Source: Phytohabitans sp036906915 (lineage in GTDB: Bacteria > Actinomycetota > Actinomycetes > Mycobacteriales > Micromonosporaceae). From it: a stretch of 43,567 nucleotides of DNA. Positions 31,440-38,661 of the stretch are shown one piece after another. The stretch lies in contig NZ_JBAKHX010000070.1 in the NCBI RefSeq assembly GCF_036906915.1, positions 1-43,567 of the forward strand, given 5' to 3'. Numbering within the stretch: position 1 is the first letter of the stretch; each line of letters opens with the position of its first letter. A program made the position numbers and the translations under genes. The notes under the pieces are model-generated. The model worked only from the letters and a program-made list of their open reading frames with translations, made no database searches and had not been told where the DNA came from.

Positions 31440-32459
31440 GTGACGTACGAAGAACGCTACGTCCGCGGCGGTCGCGCGGGCGGCGCGATACCTCCGGACT
31501 ACCGCTCGCCGAGCTTCCGAGGAGGAAGTAGCGCGGGCGGTAGTGCTGTATCTCGGGTACGGGGGATGCGCGCGGTGGAGCCCGACGACGATGATCCGTG
31601 GCGTCGGCCAGCGGGGCTCGGCGGCCAGCGGCGAGGAGACGATCGCGAGCGCCGCAAGCAGATGCCGCTCTGGCAGGAGCTGCCGCTGCTGCTGATCGTC
31701 GCGTTCTGCCTCGCTGTGCTGATCCGCACCTTCCTGCTCCAGGCGTTCTTCATCCCGTCCGGGTCCATGGAAGACACGCTGCTCGTCGGCGACCGGGTGC
31801 TCGTCAACAAGGTCGTCTACGACGTGCGCGACCCGCAGCGTGGCGAGGTCGTGGTGTTCCGCGGCCCGCCCAACTGGACGCCCGAGTTCCAGGAGCCCGA
31901 GCTCGGCTTCGGTGCCAAGCTGGGCCGCACGGTGGGCGACCTCGTCGGCGTCAGCCGTCCCGGCGAGAAGGACTTCATCAAGCGCGTCATCGGCGTGCCC
32001 GGCGACCGCGTGAAGTGCTGCGACGACCAGGGTCGGGTTCAGGTCAACGGCGAGGCGATCGACGAGCCGTACGTGCTCGAGAACTCCGATCCAAACCTGC
32101 CGCCAAATCCGCAAGAGTGCCGGTCGCGGCGGTTCGACGAGATCACCGTGCAGCCGGGCAACCTCTTCGTGATGGGCGACCACCGGCTTGTCTCGCAGGA
32201 CTCGCGATGCCAGGGGCAGGTGCCGATCGACAATGTCATCGGACGCGCCTTCGTCATCGTCTGGCCGTACGATCGGTGGAACGGGCTCTCCATACCGTCC
32301 ACGTTCGACGGTGTACCCCAGGTCGCGGCGATGGCGCCGCCGGTGAGCCAGCCGAATTCCGGAGGTGTCGCGGTTGTCCTGCCGATCCTGGGCTCTTTGC
32401 TCTTCTCCGCGCGTGCCCGACGTTGGTTGCCGGGTCGCCGTCGTAGGCTCCGTCCGTGA
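31440..32459 (+). CDS. lepB: Type I signal peptidase, long form
   Basis: Cleaves signal peptides from exported proteins at the membrane. It is 339 residues: an Arg/Gly/Asp-rich cytoplasmic N-terminus of ~80 residues, a membrane helix (LPLLLIVAFCLAVLIRTFLL), the catalytic Ser in FFIPSGSMEDTL, VGDRVLVNKVVYD, the catalytic Lys in KDFIKRVIGVPGD, and MGDHRLVSQDSR. A second hydrophobic helix near the C-terminus (GGVAVVLPILGSLLF) is unusual for the minimal enzyme but seen in actinomycete paralogs. GTG 31440 is chosen by the leaderless -10 pattern. Its stop overlaps the second lepB start (GTGA). Confidence 0.95.
   Translation: MTYEERYVRGGRAGGAIPPDYRSPSFRGGSSAGGSAVSRVRGMRAVEPDDDDPWRRPAGLGGQRRGDDRERRKQMPLWQELPLLLIVAFCLAVLIRTFLLQAFFIPSGSMEDTLLVGDRVLVNKVVYDVRDPQRGEVVVFRGPPNWTPEFQEPELGFGAKLGRTVGDLVGVSRPGEKDFIKRVIGVPGDRVKCCDDQGRVQVNGEAIDEPYVLENSDPNLPPNPQECRSRRFDEITVQPGNLFVMGDHRLVSQDSRCQGQVPIDNVIGRAFVIVWPYDRWNGLSIPSTFDGVPQVAAMAPPVSQPNSGGVAVVLPILGSLLFSARARRWLPGRRRRLRP
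32444..32449 (+). promoter_or_regulatory. Candidate -10 element (TAGGCT) for second lepB
   Basis: TAGGCT, inside the end of the first lepB, ends 6 nt before the GTG at 32456. The same TAGGCT-n6-GTG arrangement occurs before the NUDIX gene. Confidence 0.4.
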
Positions 32460-33094
32460 TTGACGAGCAGACCGGCAAGAAGAAGAATTCCTTCTGGCGC
32501 GAGCTCCCCATCCTGCTGGGCGTAGCCATCCTGGTCGCCGTGCTGGTGCGGGCCTTCGTCCTCCAGACGTTCTACATCCCGTCGCCGTCGATGGAGCACA
32601 CGCTCGACATCTTCGACCGGGTGCTCGTCAACAAGCTGGTCTACGACTTCCGGTCACCGAAGCGCGGCGAGATCATCGTGTTCGAGGCGCCCGCCGACTG
32701 GCGCAGCAATCCAGACGGCGAAGACTTCATCAAGCGGGTCATCGGCGTCGAGGGCGACCACATCGTCTGCTGTGACGCCCAGCAGCGCATCACGATCAAC
32801 GGCCAGCCCCTCGACGAGCCATACCTGTACTCCGAGGGCGGCACCACCGATCTGCCGGCCGACGAACCGTTCGACATCACCGTGCCCAAAGACCGGCTGT
32901 GGATGATGGGCGACCACCGGTCGGCGTCTGGCGACTCGCTCGAGCACTGGGAGCGGACCCGCGACATCAACTCCGCCACGATCCCGGAAGACGCCGTCAT
33001 CGGGCGGGCGTTCACCGTGTTCTGGCCCGTCGGCCGCGCCAAGTGGCTGTCGATCCCCGATAGCTTCGACTCGATCCCCGCGCCCACGGGCTAG
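32456..33094 (+). CDS. lepB: Type I signal peptidase, short form
   Basis: Second signal peptidase, 212 residues. One N-terminal membrane helix (LPILLGVAILVAVLVRAFVL), catalytic Ser in FYIPSPSMEHTL, DRVLVNKLVYDF, catalytic Lys in EDFIKRVIGVEGD and the MGDHRSASGDS block are all present. It lacks the long N-terminus and the C-terminal helix of the upstream paralog, so the two may differ in substrate or location. It overlaps the upstream gene by four bases; a TAGGCT -10-like element inside that gene may also start a separate leaderless message. Tandem lepB genes after rplS are a known actinobacterial feature. Confidence 0.95.
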   Translation: MIDEQTGKKKNSFWRELPILLGVAILVAVLVRAFVLQTFYIPSPSMEHTLDIFDRVLVNKLVYDFRSPKRGEIIVFEAPADWRSNPDGEDFIKRVIGVEGDHIVCCDAQQRITINGQPLDEPYLYSEGGTTDLPADEPFDITVPKDRLWMMGDHRSASGDSLEHWERTRDINSATIPEDAVIGRAFTVFWPVGRAKWLSIPDSFDSIPAPTG

Positions 33095-33118
33095 CGGTCC
33101 CCACTTCGAGACAAGCCT

Positions 33119-33124
33119 TAGGCT
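33119..33124 (+). promoter_or_regulatory. Candidate -10 element (TAGGCT) for NUDIX gene
   Basis: TAGGCT ends 6 nt before the GTG at 33131, in the 36-bp gap after lepB. No Shine-Dalgarno is visible, consistent with a leaderless start. Confidence 0.4.
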
Positions 33125-33130
33125 GGGGCG

Positions 33131-33607
33131 GTGGACTTCACACCGCGCCGGGCCGCACGCGTGCTGCTCGTCGACGAGGCCGGGCGGGTCCTGATGTTCC
33201 GGGGCTTCGATCCGGCCAGGCCACACCACCGGTACTGGTTCACGCCGGGTGGGGGCCTCGCCGCCGAAGAGCCGTCGGCGGTTGGCGCCGCCCGGGAGCT
33301 GGCCGAGGAGACCGGCCTGCGGGTGCCGCTGGAGCACCTCGGCGAGCCGGTCTGGAGTGAGGTCACGGAGTATCCGTTCGACGGTGTCTGGTACCGGCAG
33401 CGGCAGGAGTTCTTTCTGGTCCGGGTGCCGCATTGGGAAGTCGACACGACGGGGTTCGACGAGGTGGAGCAGGGTTCGATCGACGGGCACCGGTGGTGGG
33501 GCATGGCCGATCTGGAGGCGACCACCGAGGTGGTGTACCCCGACGACCTGGCCGCGCTGTTGCGGCGGGTGTTGGCGCATTCGGATGGTGGTGCTGTGCC
33601 GTGCTGA
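33131..33607 (+). CDS. NUDIX hydrolase
   Basis: A 158-residue pyrophosphohydrolase that splits nucleoside diphosphates linked to other groups. The complete Nudix box is GGLAAEEPSAVGAARELAEE followed by TGL, with every consensus Gly, Glu and Arg in place. The residues before it (RYWFTPGGG) and WYRQRQEFFLVRV are typical of the fold. The substrate cannot be told; house-cleaning of damaged nucleotides or a coenzyme is common. GTG 33131 is supported by the leaderless -10 element. It lies between lepB and rnhB, its usual actinobacterial place. Confidence 0.94.
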   Translation: MDFTPRRAARVLLVDEAGRVLMFRGFDPARPHHRYWFTPGGGLAAEEPSAVGAARELAEETGLRVPLEHLGEPVWSEVTEYPFDGVWYRQRQEFFLVRVPHWEVDTTGFDEVEQGSIDGHRWWGMADLEATTEVVYPDDLAALLRRVLAHSDGGAVPC

Positions 33608-33623
33608 CGCTTGGATGGGTGCC

Positions 33624-34409
33624 GTGCTGACGCCGCCGCGCACCGTGGTCCGCCGGGAGGGCGGGATCTACGCGCTGGAGCGGGCGCTCCAGCGGCGCGG
33701 GTTCCGGGTCGTCGCCGGCGCCGACGAGGCGGGCCGTGGCGCCTGCGCCGGTCCGTTGGTGGCCGCGGCCGCGATACTGCCGGAGGGCCGGCGTGGCGAG
33801 ATCGAAGAGCTGGCCGACTCCAAGCTCCTCACCCCCGCCGCGCGCGAACGGGTGTACGCCGAGGTGGTCAAGCGGGCGCTGGCGTACGCGGTCGTGGTGA
33901 TCCCGGCGGCCGAGGTCGACGCCCGCGGCCTGCACGTCTGCAACCTGCTCGCGATGCGCCGGGCGCTGGCCGCGCTCACCACCCGCCCGGAGTACGTGCT
34001 GACCGACGGCTTCGGCGTCGATGGCCTGGGCGTGCCCGGCCTCGCCGTCTGGAAGGGCGATCAGGTCGCGGCCTGCGTCGCGGCGGCCAGCGTGCTCGCC
34101 AAGGTCACCCGAGACCGGATCATGGTGGACCTGCACACCACTTTCCCGGTCTACGGCTTCGACGAGCACAAGGGGTACGTCACCCCGGAGCATCGCGCCG
34201 CGCTGGAGCGTCACGGCCCGTGTCTGGAGCATCGCTTCTCGTACGTCAATGTGGCGGCCGCGTCCGGTCGCGACTCCCGTCCGCCCCGCGCTCGGCGTCC
34301 AATAGCGCACCCCGGCCTCCCAGGGAGTACCGTCGGCGTGGCGTTGGACGAGCAGGCACGGCCACCAGCGCTGGTGGGGGAAGATGTGGCCATGGAAGGC
34401 GGAGTGTGA
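33624..34409 (+). CDS. rnhB: Ribonuclease HII
   Basis: Removes ribonucleotides from DNA-RNA hybrids. The 261-residue protein has the catalytic acidic residues in VVAGADEAGRGACAGPLVAA (Asp-Glu), YVLTDGFGV (Asp) and VLAKVTRDRIMVDLH (Asp), and YGFDEHKGYVTPEHRAALER near the end of the domain. A ~40-residue C-terminal tail (PIAHPGLPGSTVGVALDEQA) is beyond the family core. The start is GTG 33624 by homology (LTPPRTVVRR); ATG 33615 in the same frame is an alternative. The stop overlaps the DUF2469 start by one base. Confidence 0.95.
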   Translation: MLTPPRTVVRREGGIYALERALQRRGFRVVAGADEAGRGACAGPLVAAAAILPEGRRGEIEELADSKLLTPAARERVYAEVVKRALAYAVVVIPAAEVDARGLHVCNLLAMRRALAALTTRPEYVLTDGFGVDGLGVPGLAVWKGDQVAACVAAASVLAKVTRDRIMVDLHTTFPVYGFDEHKGYVTPEHRAALERHGPCLEHRFSYVNVAAASGRDSRPPRARRPIAHPGLPGSTVGVALDEQARPPALVGEDVAMEGGV

Positions 34410-34732
34410 TGAGCGCAGAAGATCTCGAAAAGTACGAGACCGAGATGGAGCTGCAGCTCTACCGGGAGTACCGCGACATCGTCCGCCAATTTTCCTACGT
34501 GGTCGAGACGGAGCGTCGCTTTTACCTCGCCAACCAGGTTGACCTGCACGTTCGCAACTCGGACGGCGAGGTCTACTTCGAGGTCGAGATGCAGGATGCC
34601 TGGGTCTGGGACATGTACCGGCCGGCGCGGTTCGTCAAGAACGTCCGGGTCATGACCTTCAAGGACGTCAACGTCGAGGAGCTGGAAAAACCCGACATCT
34701 CGTTGCCGACCGAGACCGGTTTCGGTGGCTGA
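34409..34732 (+). CDS. DUF2469 conserved actinobacterial protein
   Basis: A 107-residue protein, MSAEDLEKYETEMELQLYRE then YRDIVRQFSYVVETERRFYL, found next to rnhB across Actinobacteria. It is acidic at the start with an alpha/beta core (DLHVRNSDGEVYFEVEMQDA) and conserved aromatic residues (WVWDMYRPARFVKNVRV). No catalytic motif is recognised; function unknown. It is the last gene of the forward operon before what seems to be an inversion boundary: yraN normally follows but here lies at 40182 on the other strand. Confidence 0.95.
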   Translation: MSAEDLEKYETEMELQLYREYRDIVRQFSYVVETERRFYLANQVDLHVRNSDGEVYFEVEMQDAWVWDMYRPARFVKNVRVMTFKDVNVEELEKPDISLPTETGFGG

Positions 34733-34762
34733 CCTTTAACAGATCAGCTCGCTCCGCAGGAG

Positions 34763-34789
34763 TTTTCCACAGGACCACCGCTGTCCACA
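34763..34789 (+). promoter_or_regulatory. Pair of DnaA-box-like sequences
   Basis: TTTTCCACA (34763-34771) and CTGTCCACA (34781-34789) each differ by one base from common DnaA-box forms (TTATCCACA, TTGTCCACA) and start 18 bp apart. A similar pair in reverse orientation lies at 40595-40622, at the other end of the M23-yraN block. Confidence 0.5.
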
Positions 34790-34841
34790 GGGCGGGTGAT
34801 CGGCGGTTGCCGGGCTGAGGACTCGGGCGCAGGCTGCCCGC

Positions 34842-36479
34842 ATGAACCTCCTCCTTGCCGCTCTGCTGACCCTCGCTCCCGCCGGGCTGGACTGGCGCTG
34901 GCCGCTCGACGGGCAGCCGCGCGTGACGCGCGACTTCGACCCGCCACCCCAGCCGTGGCTGGCCGGCCACCGCGGCATCGATCTGGCCGCGACACCGGGC
35001 ACCACCGTCCGCGCGGCCGGTGCGGGGGTCGTTCACTTCGCCGGATACGTCGCCGGCCGAGGCGTGGTCAGCGTGGCGCACCCGGGCGGGCTGCGCACCA
35101 CCTACGAGCCGGTCGTCCCGGCGGTGCGGGCCGGCGACCGGGTGCGTCCCGGAGATCCAGTCGGCGCGCTGCTCGGCGGCCACCCCGGCTGCGTCGAGGC
35201 GGCCTGCCTGCACTGGGGTCTGCGCCGAGCCGGTGAATACCTCGACCCGCTCGCCCTGCTCGGTCTCGGCCGCGTCCGGCTGCTGCCGCTGGCCAGCTCA
35301 GCCGCGCAGGATGCGGGGCAGGCCCTCGGCCAGCCGGTCGTACTGGTCACGCACGTTGTAGACCTGCCCGGCCAGGCGCAGCCACCCGCGGCCATTCCAG
35401 GAGAAGACCGCCACCACGGTGGCCAACTCGTCGGCGATCCGGGCCTCCAGTGCCATCGCGTCGTCGGGCGTCGCGGCCCGGTCGCCGGGCAGCGGCACGA
35501 TCCGCATCGCGACCTCCGGTGCACCCGGGTCGGGCAGGTCGCCCGAGCCGAGGCCGAGTGCGCCGCCCACCACCTTCTGCCCATATGCCGCCAGCGCGGC
35601 ATTGTGCTCACGCACCCGGTCGAGGCCGAGCGTGCGCAGCGTGAAGAGGCCCGTCGGCGCGGCCAGCCAGGGCGTGTAGTCCAGCGTGCCCTGCCACTCC
35701 ACCCGGTCCGGAAAACCGCTGTCCTGCATCCACGAGACAGCGAGCGGGTCGACCCGCTCCCGCCAGCGTGGCGCTACGCAGAGCAGCGCGGTGCCGCGTG
35801 GTGCGTACGCCCACTTGTGCAGGTTGCCCACCCAGAAATCGGCACCGATCTCGTCCACCGCCACCGGCAGCATCCCGGGCACGTGGGCGGCGTCGACGAC
35901 CACCGGCACGCCCTGCTCGCGGGCCACCGCCGTGATCTTCTCGACCGGAAAGCGGCGGGCTGTCGCCGAGCTGATCTGGTCAACGACCAGCAGCTTGGTC
36001 CGCCCTGGGCGCAGCGCGTCGCCGAGCGTCGCGATGATCTGGTCGTCGGTGCTTTCGAGCGGCACCCGCACCGTGCGCGCGACGGCCCCGCTGCGCCGGC
36101 ACTCCCGGTCCACCGTAAAGGCCACGGCGCCGTACCTGTGGTCGGTCAGCAGCACCTCGTCTCCGGCACGCAGGCCCAGAGACTGCAGCACGACCGCGGT
36201 GCCCATCGTGGTGTTGCCGACGAGTGCGGAGCCCTCCGGGTCGGCGCCGAGAAAGGTGGCGAGGTGCCGGCGGGTGTGTGCGATCCGCTGCGGCAGGTCG
36301 CGAAAGAAGAGGATCGGGTTCGACTCGGCCTCCTCGCGCAGCCGCCGCTGGGCGCGCTGGGCGCTCACCGGCACCACGCCGCGGCCGCCATGGTTGAGAT
36401 ACGCGATCGAGGGGTCCAGCGAAAAGCATTCCCGGATGCGTTCCCAGCTCACCGGGACACCTTCGACGACCGTCACTGA
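34842..36479 (+). CDS. M23-type peptidase whose frame runs on antisense to the next gene
   Basis: The first ~150 residues form a secreted M23/LytM-like domain: hydrophobic N-terminus (MNLLLAALLTLAPAGLDW), LAGHRGIDLAATPGTTVRAA with the zinc-ligand His and Asp, VVHFAGYVAGRGVVSVAHPG, and EAACLHWGLRRAGEYLDPLA, where the usual HxH reads CLH, so the zinc-ligand His remains but the first, catalytic-type His is Cys. The domain ends near LGRVRLLPLA (about 35290). No stop follows; the frame continues 1.2 kb antisense through the aminotransferase gene to 36479. That later part is not a plausible protein. Loss of the natural stop, perhaps by a deletion between two convergent genes, is the simplest reading. 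Related M23 genes in actinomycetes lie beside xerC and rpsB. Confidence 0.65.
   Translation: MNLLLAALLTLAPAGLDWRWPLDGQPRVTRDFDPPPQPWLAGHRGIDLAATPGTTVRAAGAGVVHFAGYVAGRGVVSVAHPGGLRTTYEPVVPAVRAGDRVRPGDPVGALLGGHPGCVEAACLHWGLRRAGEYLDPLALLGLGRVRLLPLASSAAQDAGQALGQPVVLVTHVVDLPGQAQPPAAIPGEDRHHGGQLVGDPGLQCHRVVGRRGPVAGQRHDPHRDLRCTRVGQVARAEAECAAHHLLPICRQRGIVLTHPVEAERAQREEARRRGQPGRVVQRALPLHPVRKTAVLHPRDSERVDPLPPAWRYAEQRGAAWCVRPLVQVAHPEIGTDLVHRHRQHPGHVGGVDDHRHALLAGHRRDLLDRKAAGCRRADLVNDQQLGPPWAQRVAERRDDLVVGAFERHPHRARDGPAAPALPVHRKGHGAVPVVGQQHLVSGTQAQRLQHDRGAHRGVADECGALRVGAEKGGEVPAGVCDPLRQVAKEEDRVRLGLLAQPPLGALGAHRHHAAAAMVEIRDRGVQRKAFPDAFPAHRDTFDDRH
35298..36476 (-). CDS. Class V aminotransferase-fold PLP enzyme (isopenicillin-N-epimerase-like)
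   Basis: A 392-residue PLP-dependent enzyme. Motifs: the N-terminal YLNHGGRGVVPVSAQRA, phosphate-binding VGNTTMGTAVVLQSL, the PLP-stacking DAAHVPGMLPV with the cofactor Asp, and the PLP-binding Lys in VGNLHKWAYAPRG, all intact. The family includes cysteine desulfurase-like lyases and isopenicillin N epimerase; no beta-lactam genes are near, so a general amino acid lyase or racemase is more likely. GTG 36476. It lies directly after xerC on the reverse strand and may be co-transcribed. Its end abuts the M23 domain with essentially no intergenic space. Confidence 0.93.
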   Translation of the reverse strand: MTVVEGVPVSWERIRECFSLDPSIAYLNHGGRGVVPVSAQRAQRRLREEAESNPILFFRDLPQRIAHTRRHLATFLGADPEGSALVGNTTMGTAVVLQSLGLRAGDEVLLTDHRYGAVAFTVDRECRRSGAVARTVRVPLESTDDQIIATLGDALRPGRTKLLVVDQISSATARRFPVEKITAVAREQGVPVVVDAAHVPGMLPVAVDEIGADFWVGNLHKWAYAPRGTALLCVAPRWRERVDPLAVSWMQDSGFPDRVEWQGTLDYTPWLAAPTGLFTLRTLGLDRVREHNAALAAYGQKVVGGALGLGSGDLPDPGAPEVAMRIVPLPGDRAATPDDAMALEARIADELATVVAVFSWNGRGWLRLAGQVYNVRDQYDRLAEGLPRILRG

Positions 36480-36502
36480 TCCAGCGTATGCGCGGGCGCC
36501 GG

Positions 36503-37480
36503 TCAGGCGCGCGGATGGGCCTGGCGGTACGCGGCACGCAGCCGCTCGACCGTCACGTGGGTGTAGATCTGCGTGCTCGACAGGGAGGAGTGGCCGAGCA
36601 GCTCCTGCACCGCCCGGAGGTCGGCGCCCCCTTCGAGCAGGTGAGTCGCCGCGGAATGGCGCAGGCCGTGCGGGCTCGTACGCGGCAACCCGGCCGCCTG
36701 GGCGTACGCGCCTACGATCCGGCGGGCGACGGTGGCCTGGAGCCGGCCACCCCGCGCGCCGAGCAGCAGGGCGTCACCACTCTTGGGGCCAGCCAGCGCG
36801 CCACGGCCGCGGCGCAGCCAGGCGTCGAGCGCCTTCTCGGCCGGCACACCGTATGGCACCGACCGCTCCTTGTTGCCCTTGCCCAGCACCCGCACGACCC
36901 GCCGCCCCCGGTCGACGTCGGCGATGTCCAGCCCGCACACCTCGCTGACTCGGATGCCGGTCGCGTAGAGCAGCTCCAGGAGGGCACGGTCGCGAAGCAC
37001 TGTCGGCTCCGCGTCGTCGCCGGGGGCGGTCATCAGCGTCTTGGCCTGATCCGCGCGCAGCACGGCTGGCAGCTCACGGTGAGCCTTGGGGTTGGCGAGT
37101 TGGGCGCCCACATCGGTGGCGAGCAGTCCGGCCCGGTGCGCCCAGGAGCTGAACGTGCGCGCCGACGCCGCCCGCCGGGCCAGCGATGCCCGAGCCGCTC
37201 CAAGCGTGCGCAGCTTCGCCAGCCAGCTCCGCAGCACCGCGATGTCGACCTCGCCGGGCGTGCCGCATCCCATGAGCGCCGCGTGGTCCAGCAACGAGAC
37301 CACGTCGCCGACGTACGCCCGCACGGTGTGCACCGAACGGCTTTCCACCGCGGCGAGGTGCCGCGCGAACTCGTCGACCGCGTCGCGCATCGGCGCAGGC
37401 AAGCCCTCGTGGATGGCCTGGATGCTGCGGCTCTTGCGCTTCACCGCTTGACCGTGGAGCGCCGAGCGGCGTTGCGTCAA
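36503..37480 (-). CDS. xerC: Tyrosine recombinase XerC
   Basis: Chromosome-dimer resolving recombinase, 325 residues. The N-terminal SAM-like DNA-binding domain has FARHLAAVESRSVHTVRAYV. The catalytic domain has Arg in LLYATGIRVSEVCGLD, Lys in VLGKGNKERSVPYG, HxxR in SPHGLRHSAATHLLEGG, His in LLGHSSLSSTQ and Tyr in IYTHV, so all five active residues are present. The start is uncertain: TTG 37480 overlaps the dprA stop, while GTG 37444 and ATG 37390 are in frame. It shares the reverse-strand unit with dprA, comM and yraN. It is near-core and syntenic, so not an integrase of a mobile element. Confidence 0.95.
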   Translation of the reverse strand: MTQRRSALHGQAVKRKSRSIQAIHEGLPAPMRDAVDEFARHLAAVESRSVHTVRAYVGDVVSLLDHAALMGCGTPGEVDIAVLRSWLAKLRTLGAARASLARRAASARTFSSWAHRAGLLATDVGAQLANPKAHRELPAVLRADQAKTLMTAPGDDAEPTVLRDRALLELLYATGIRVSEVCGLDIADVDRGRRVVRVLGKGNKERSVPYGVPAEKALDAWLRRGRGALAGPKSGDALLLGARGGRLQATVARRIVGAYAQAAGLPRTSPHGLRHSAATHLLEGGADLRAVQELLGHSSLSSTQIYTHVTVERLRAAYRQAHPRA

Positions 37481-38661
37481 GCCGGCGCGCCGCCCTCGCG
37501 TTTTTTGGGCGCCAGCACGTAGCCGCCGTCGCGGCGCACAACAAACCCGAGCTGCTCCAGCAGCGACAGCTTGCGCAGCACGGTGCGCACGTCGAGGCCC
37601 GCCTGGGCGGCCAGCGCGTCGGGGCCGGCGGGCCGGCGGCGCGGCATCGAGTCGAAGACCACGGTGGCTTCCGGATCGAGCACGTCATGCGGCCGATCCG
37701 GACCACGTGGCGTTGGTGCCAGGTCGTTGCCGATGCTGCCCACCTCTTCGAGCACGTGGGGCAGGCCGGTGACCAGGCGGATCTGCGGATGCTCGCGAAG
37801 CAGGTGATGGCAGCCCACCGACATCGCGGAGGTCACGGGGCCCGGCACGACCATGGGGCGGCGGCCCAGCGCCCGGGCCCGCCGCAGAGTCTGGCTGGCC
37901 CCGCTGCGCGCGGACGCCTCGACGACCACGGTGCCGCGGGTGGCGGCCGCAATCACCCTGTTGCGGATCAGGAAGCGGTGCCGCACCGGGTCGGCGCCCG
38001 GCGGCCACTCGCTGATCAGCAGGCCCGTCTCGGCGATGCGGTCGAAAAGCGAGGTGTTTCCCACCGGGTACGGCCGGTCGACGCCGCACGCGAGCACCGC
38101 GACGGTCGCCCCGCCGGCGGTGAGGGCGCCCCGGTGTGCCGTGGAGTCGATGCCGTACGCCCCGCCGGACACCACGGTCCAGCCCCGCTCCGCAAGCCCG
38201 AACGCCATGCTGGTCGCCACATGCTCCCCGTAGGAGGTGGCGGCGCGGGCGCCGACCACCGCCACCGACCGGTCGAGCGTCTCGGCCAGCGGCAGCGGCC
38301 CACGCACCCAGAGGCACAGGGGTGGTGCTGTGTCACGGTCGATCCGGTTGTCTGAGGGGAGGTCGAGGAGGTGCTTCAGGTCGCCGACCTGATGCGGCCA
38401 CTCCGCGTCTTCCGGGGTCACGATGCGGGCACCCAACTCGTCTGCGCGCTCGATCGCGACGGTGGCCACCTCGTACGGGTCGCCCACCTTGAGCCGTGCC
38501 GTAATCGAGCCTCGCAGCTCCTGCTCGGGAATGTCGCCGTCGAGAAGCTTGTCGAGCGTCCGCACCGGCCCGTACCGGTGGACCATCCGGTGCACGGCGG
38601 CGTTGCCGGGCTCGACGAGCCAGTGCAGTGCCACCCGGGCGATGCGCAGTGCCTCTCTCAT
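37477..38661 (-). CDS. dprA: DNA processing protein DprA
   Basis: Loads RecA on incoming single-stranded DNA during transformation; 394 residues. The Rossmann-like core is intact: SVAVVGARAATSYGEHVATS, VVSGGAYGIDSTAHRGALTA, LACGVDRPYPVGN, EWPPGADPVRHRFLIRNRVI and VVEASARSGASQT. The C-terminus has a winged helix (LDVRTVLRKLSLLEQLGFVV). ATG 38661 overlaps the comM stop (ATGA), showing coupling. Most actinomycetes carry dprA although natural transformation is rarely shown, so a general recombination role is likely. Confidence 0.96.
   Translation of the reverse strand: MREALRIARVALHWLVEPGNAAVHRMVHRYGPVRTLDKLLDGDIPEQELRGSITARLKVGDPYEVATVAIERADELGARIVTPEDAEWPHQVGDLKHLLDLPSDNRIDRDTAPPLCLWVRGPLPLAETLDRSVAVVGARAATSYGEHVATSMAFGLAERGWTVVSGGAYGIDSTAHRGALTAGGATVAVLACGVDRPYPVGNTSLFDRIAETGLLISEWPPGADPVRHRFLIRNRVIAAATRGTVVVEASARSGASQTLRRARALGRRPMVVPGPVTSAMSVGCHHLLREHPQIRLVTGLPHVLEEVGSIGNDLAPTPRGPDRPHDVLDPEATVVFDSMPRRRPAGPDALAAQAGLDVRTVLRKLSLLEQLGFVVRRDGGYVLAPKKREGGAPA

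Noticed and set aside
35298..36476. Beta-lactam biosynthesis gene (isopenicillin N epimerase)
   Set aside because: No other beta-lactam genes are near; the whole class V family shares these motifs.
36503..37480. Integrase of a mobile element
   Set aside because: It lies in the conserved neighbourhood of dprA and comM, and no attachment sites, tRNA or excisionase are visible; it fits chromosomal XerC.
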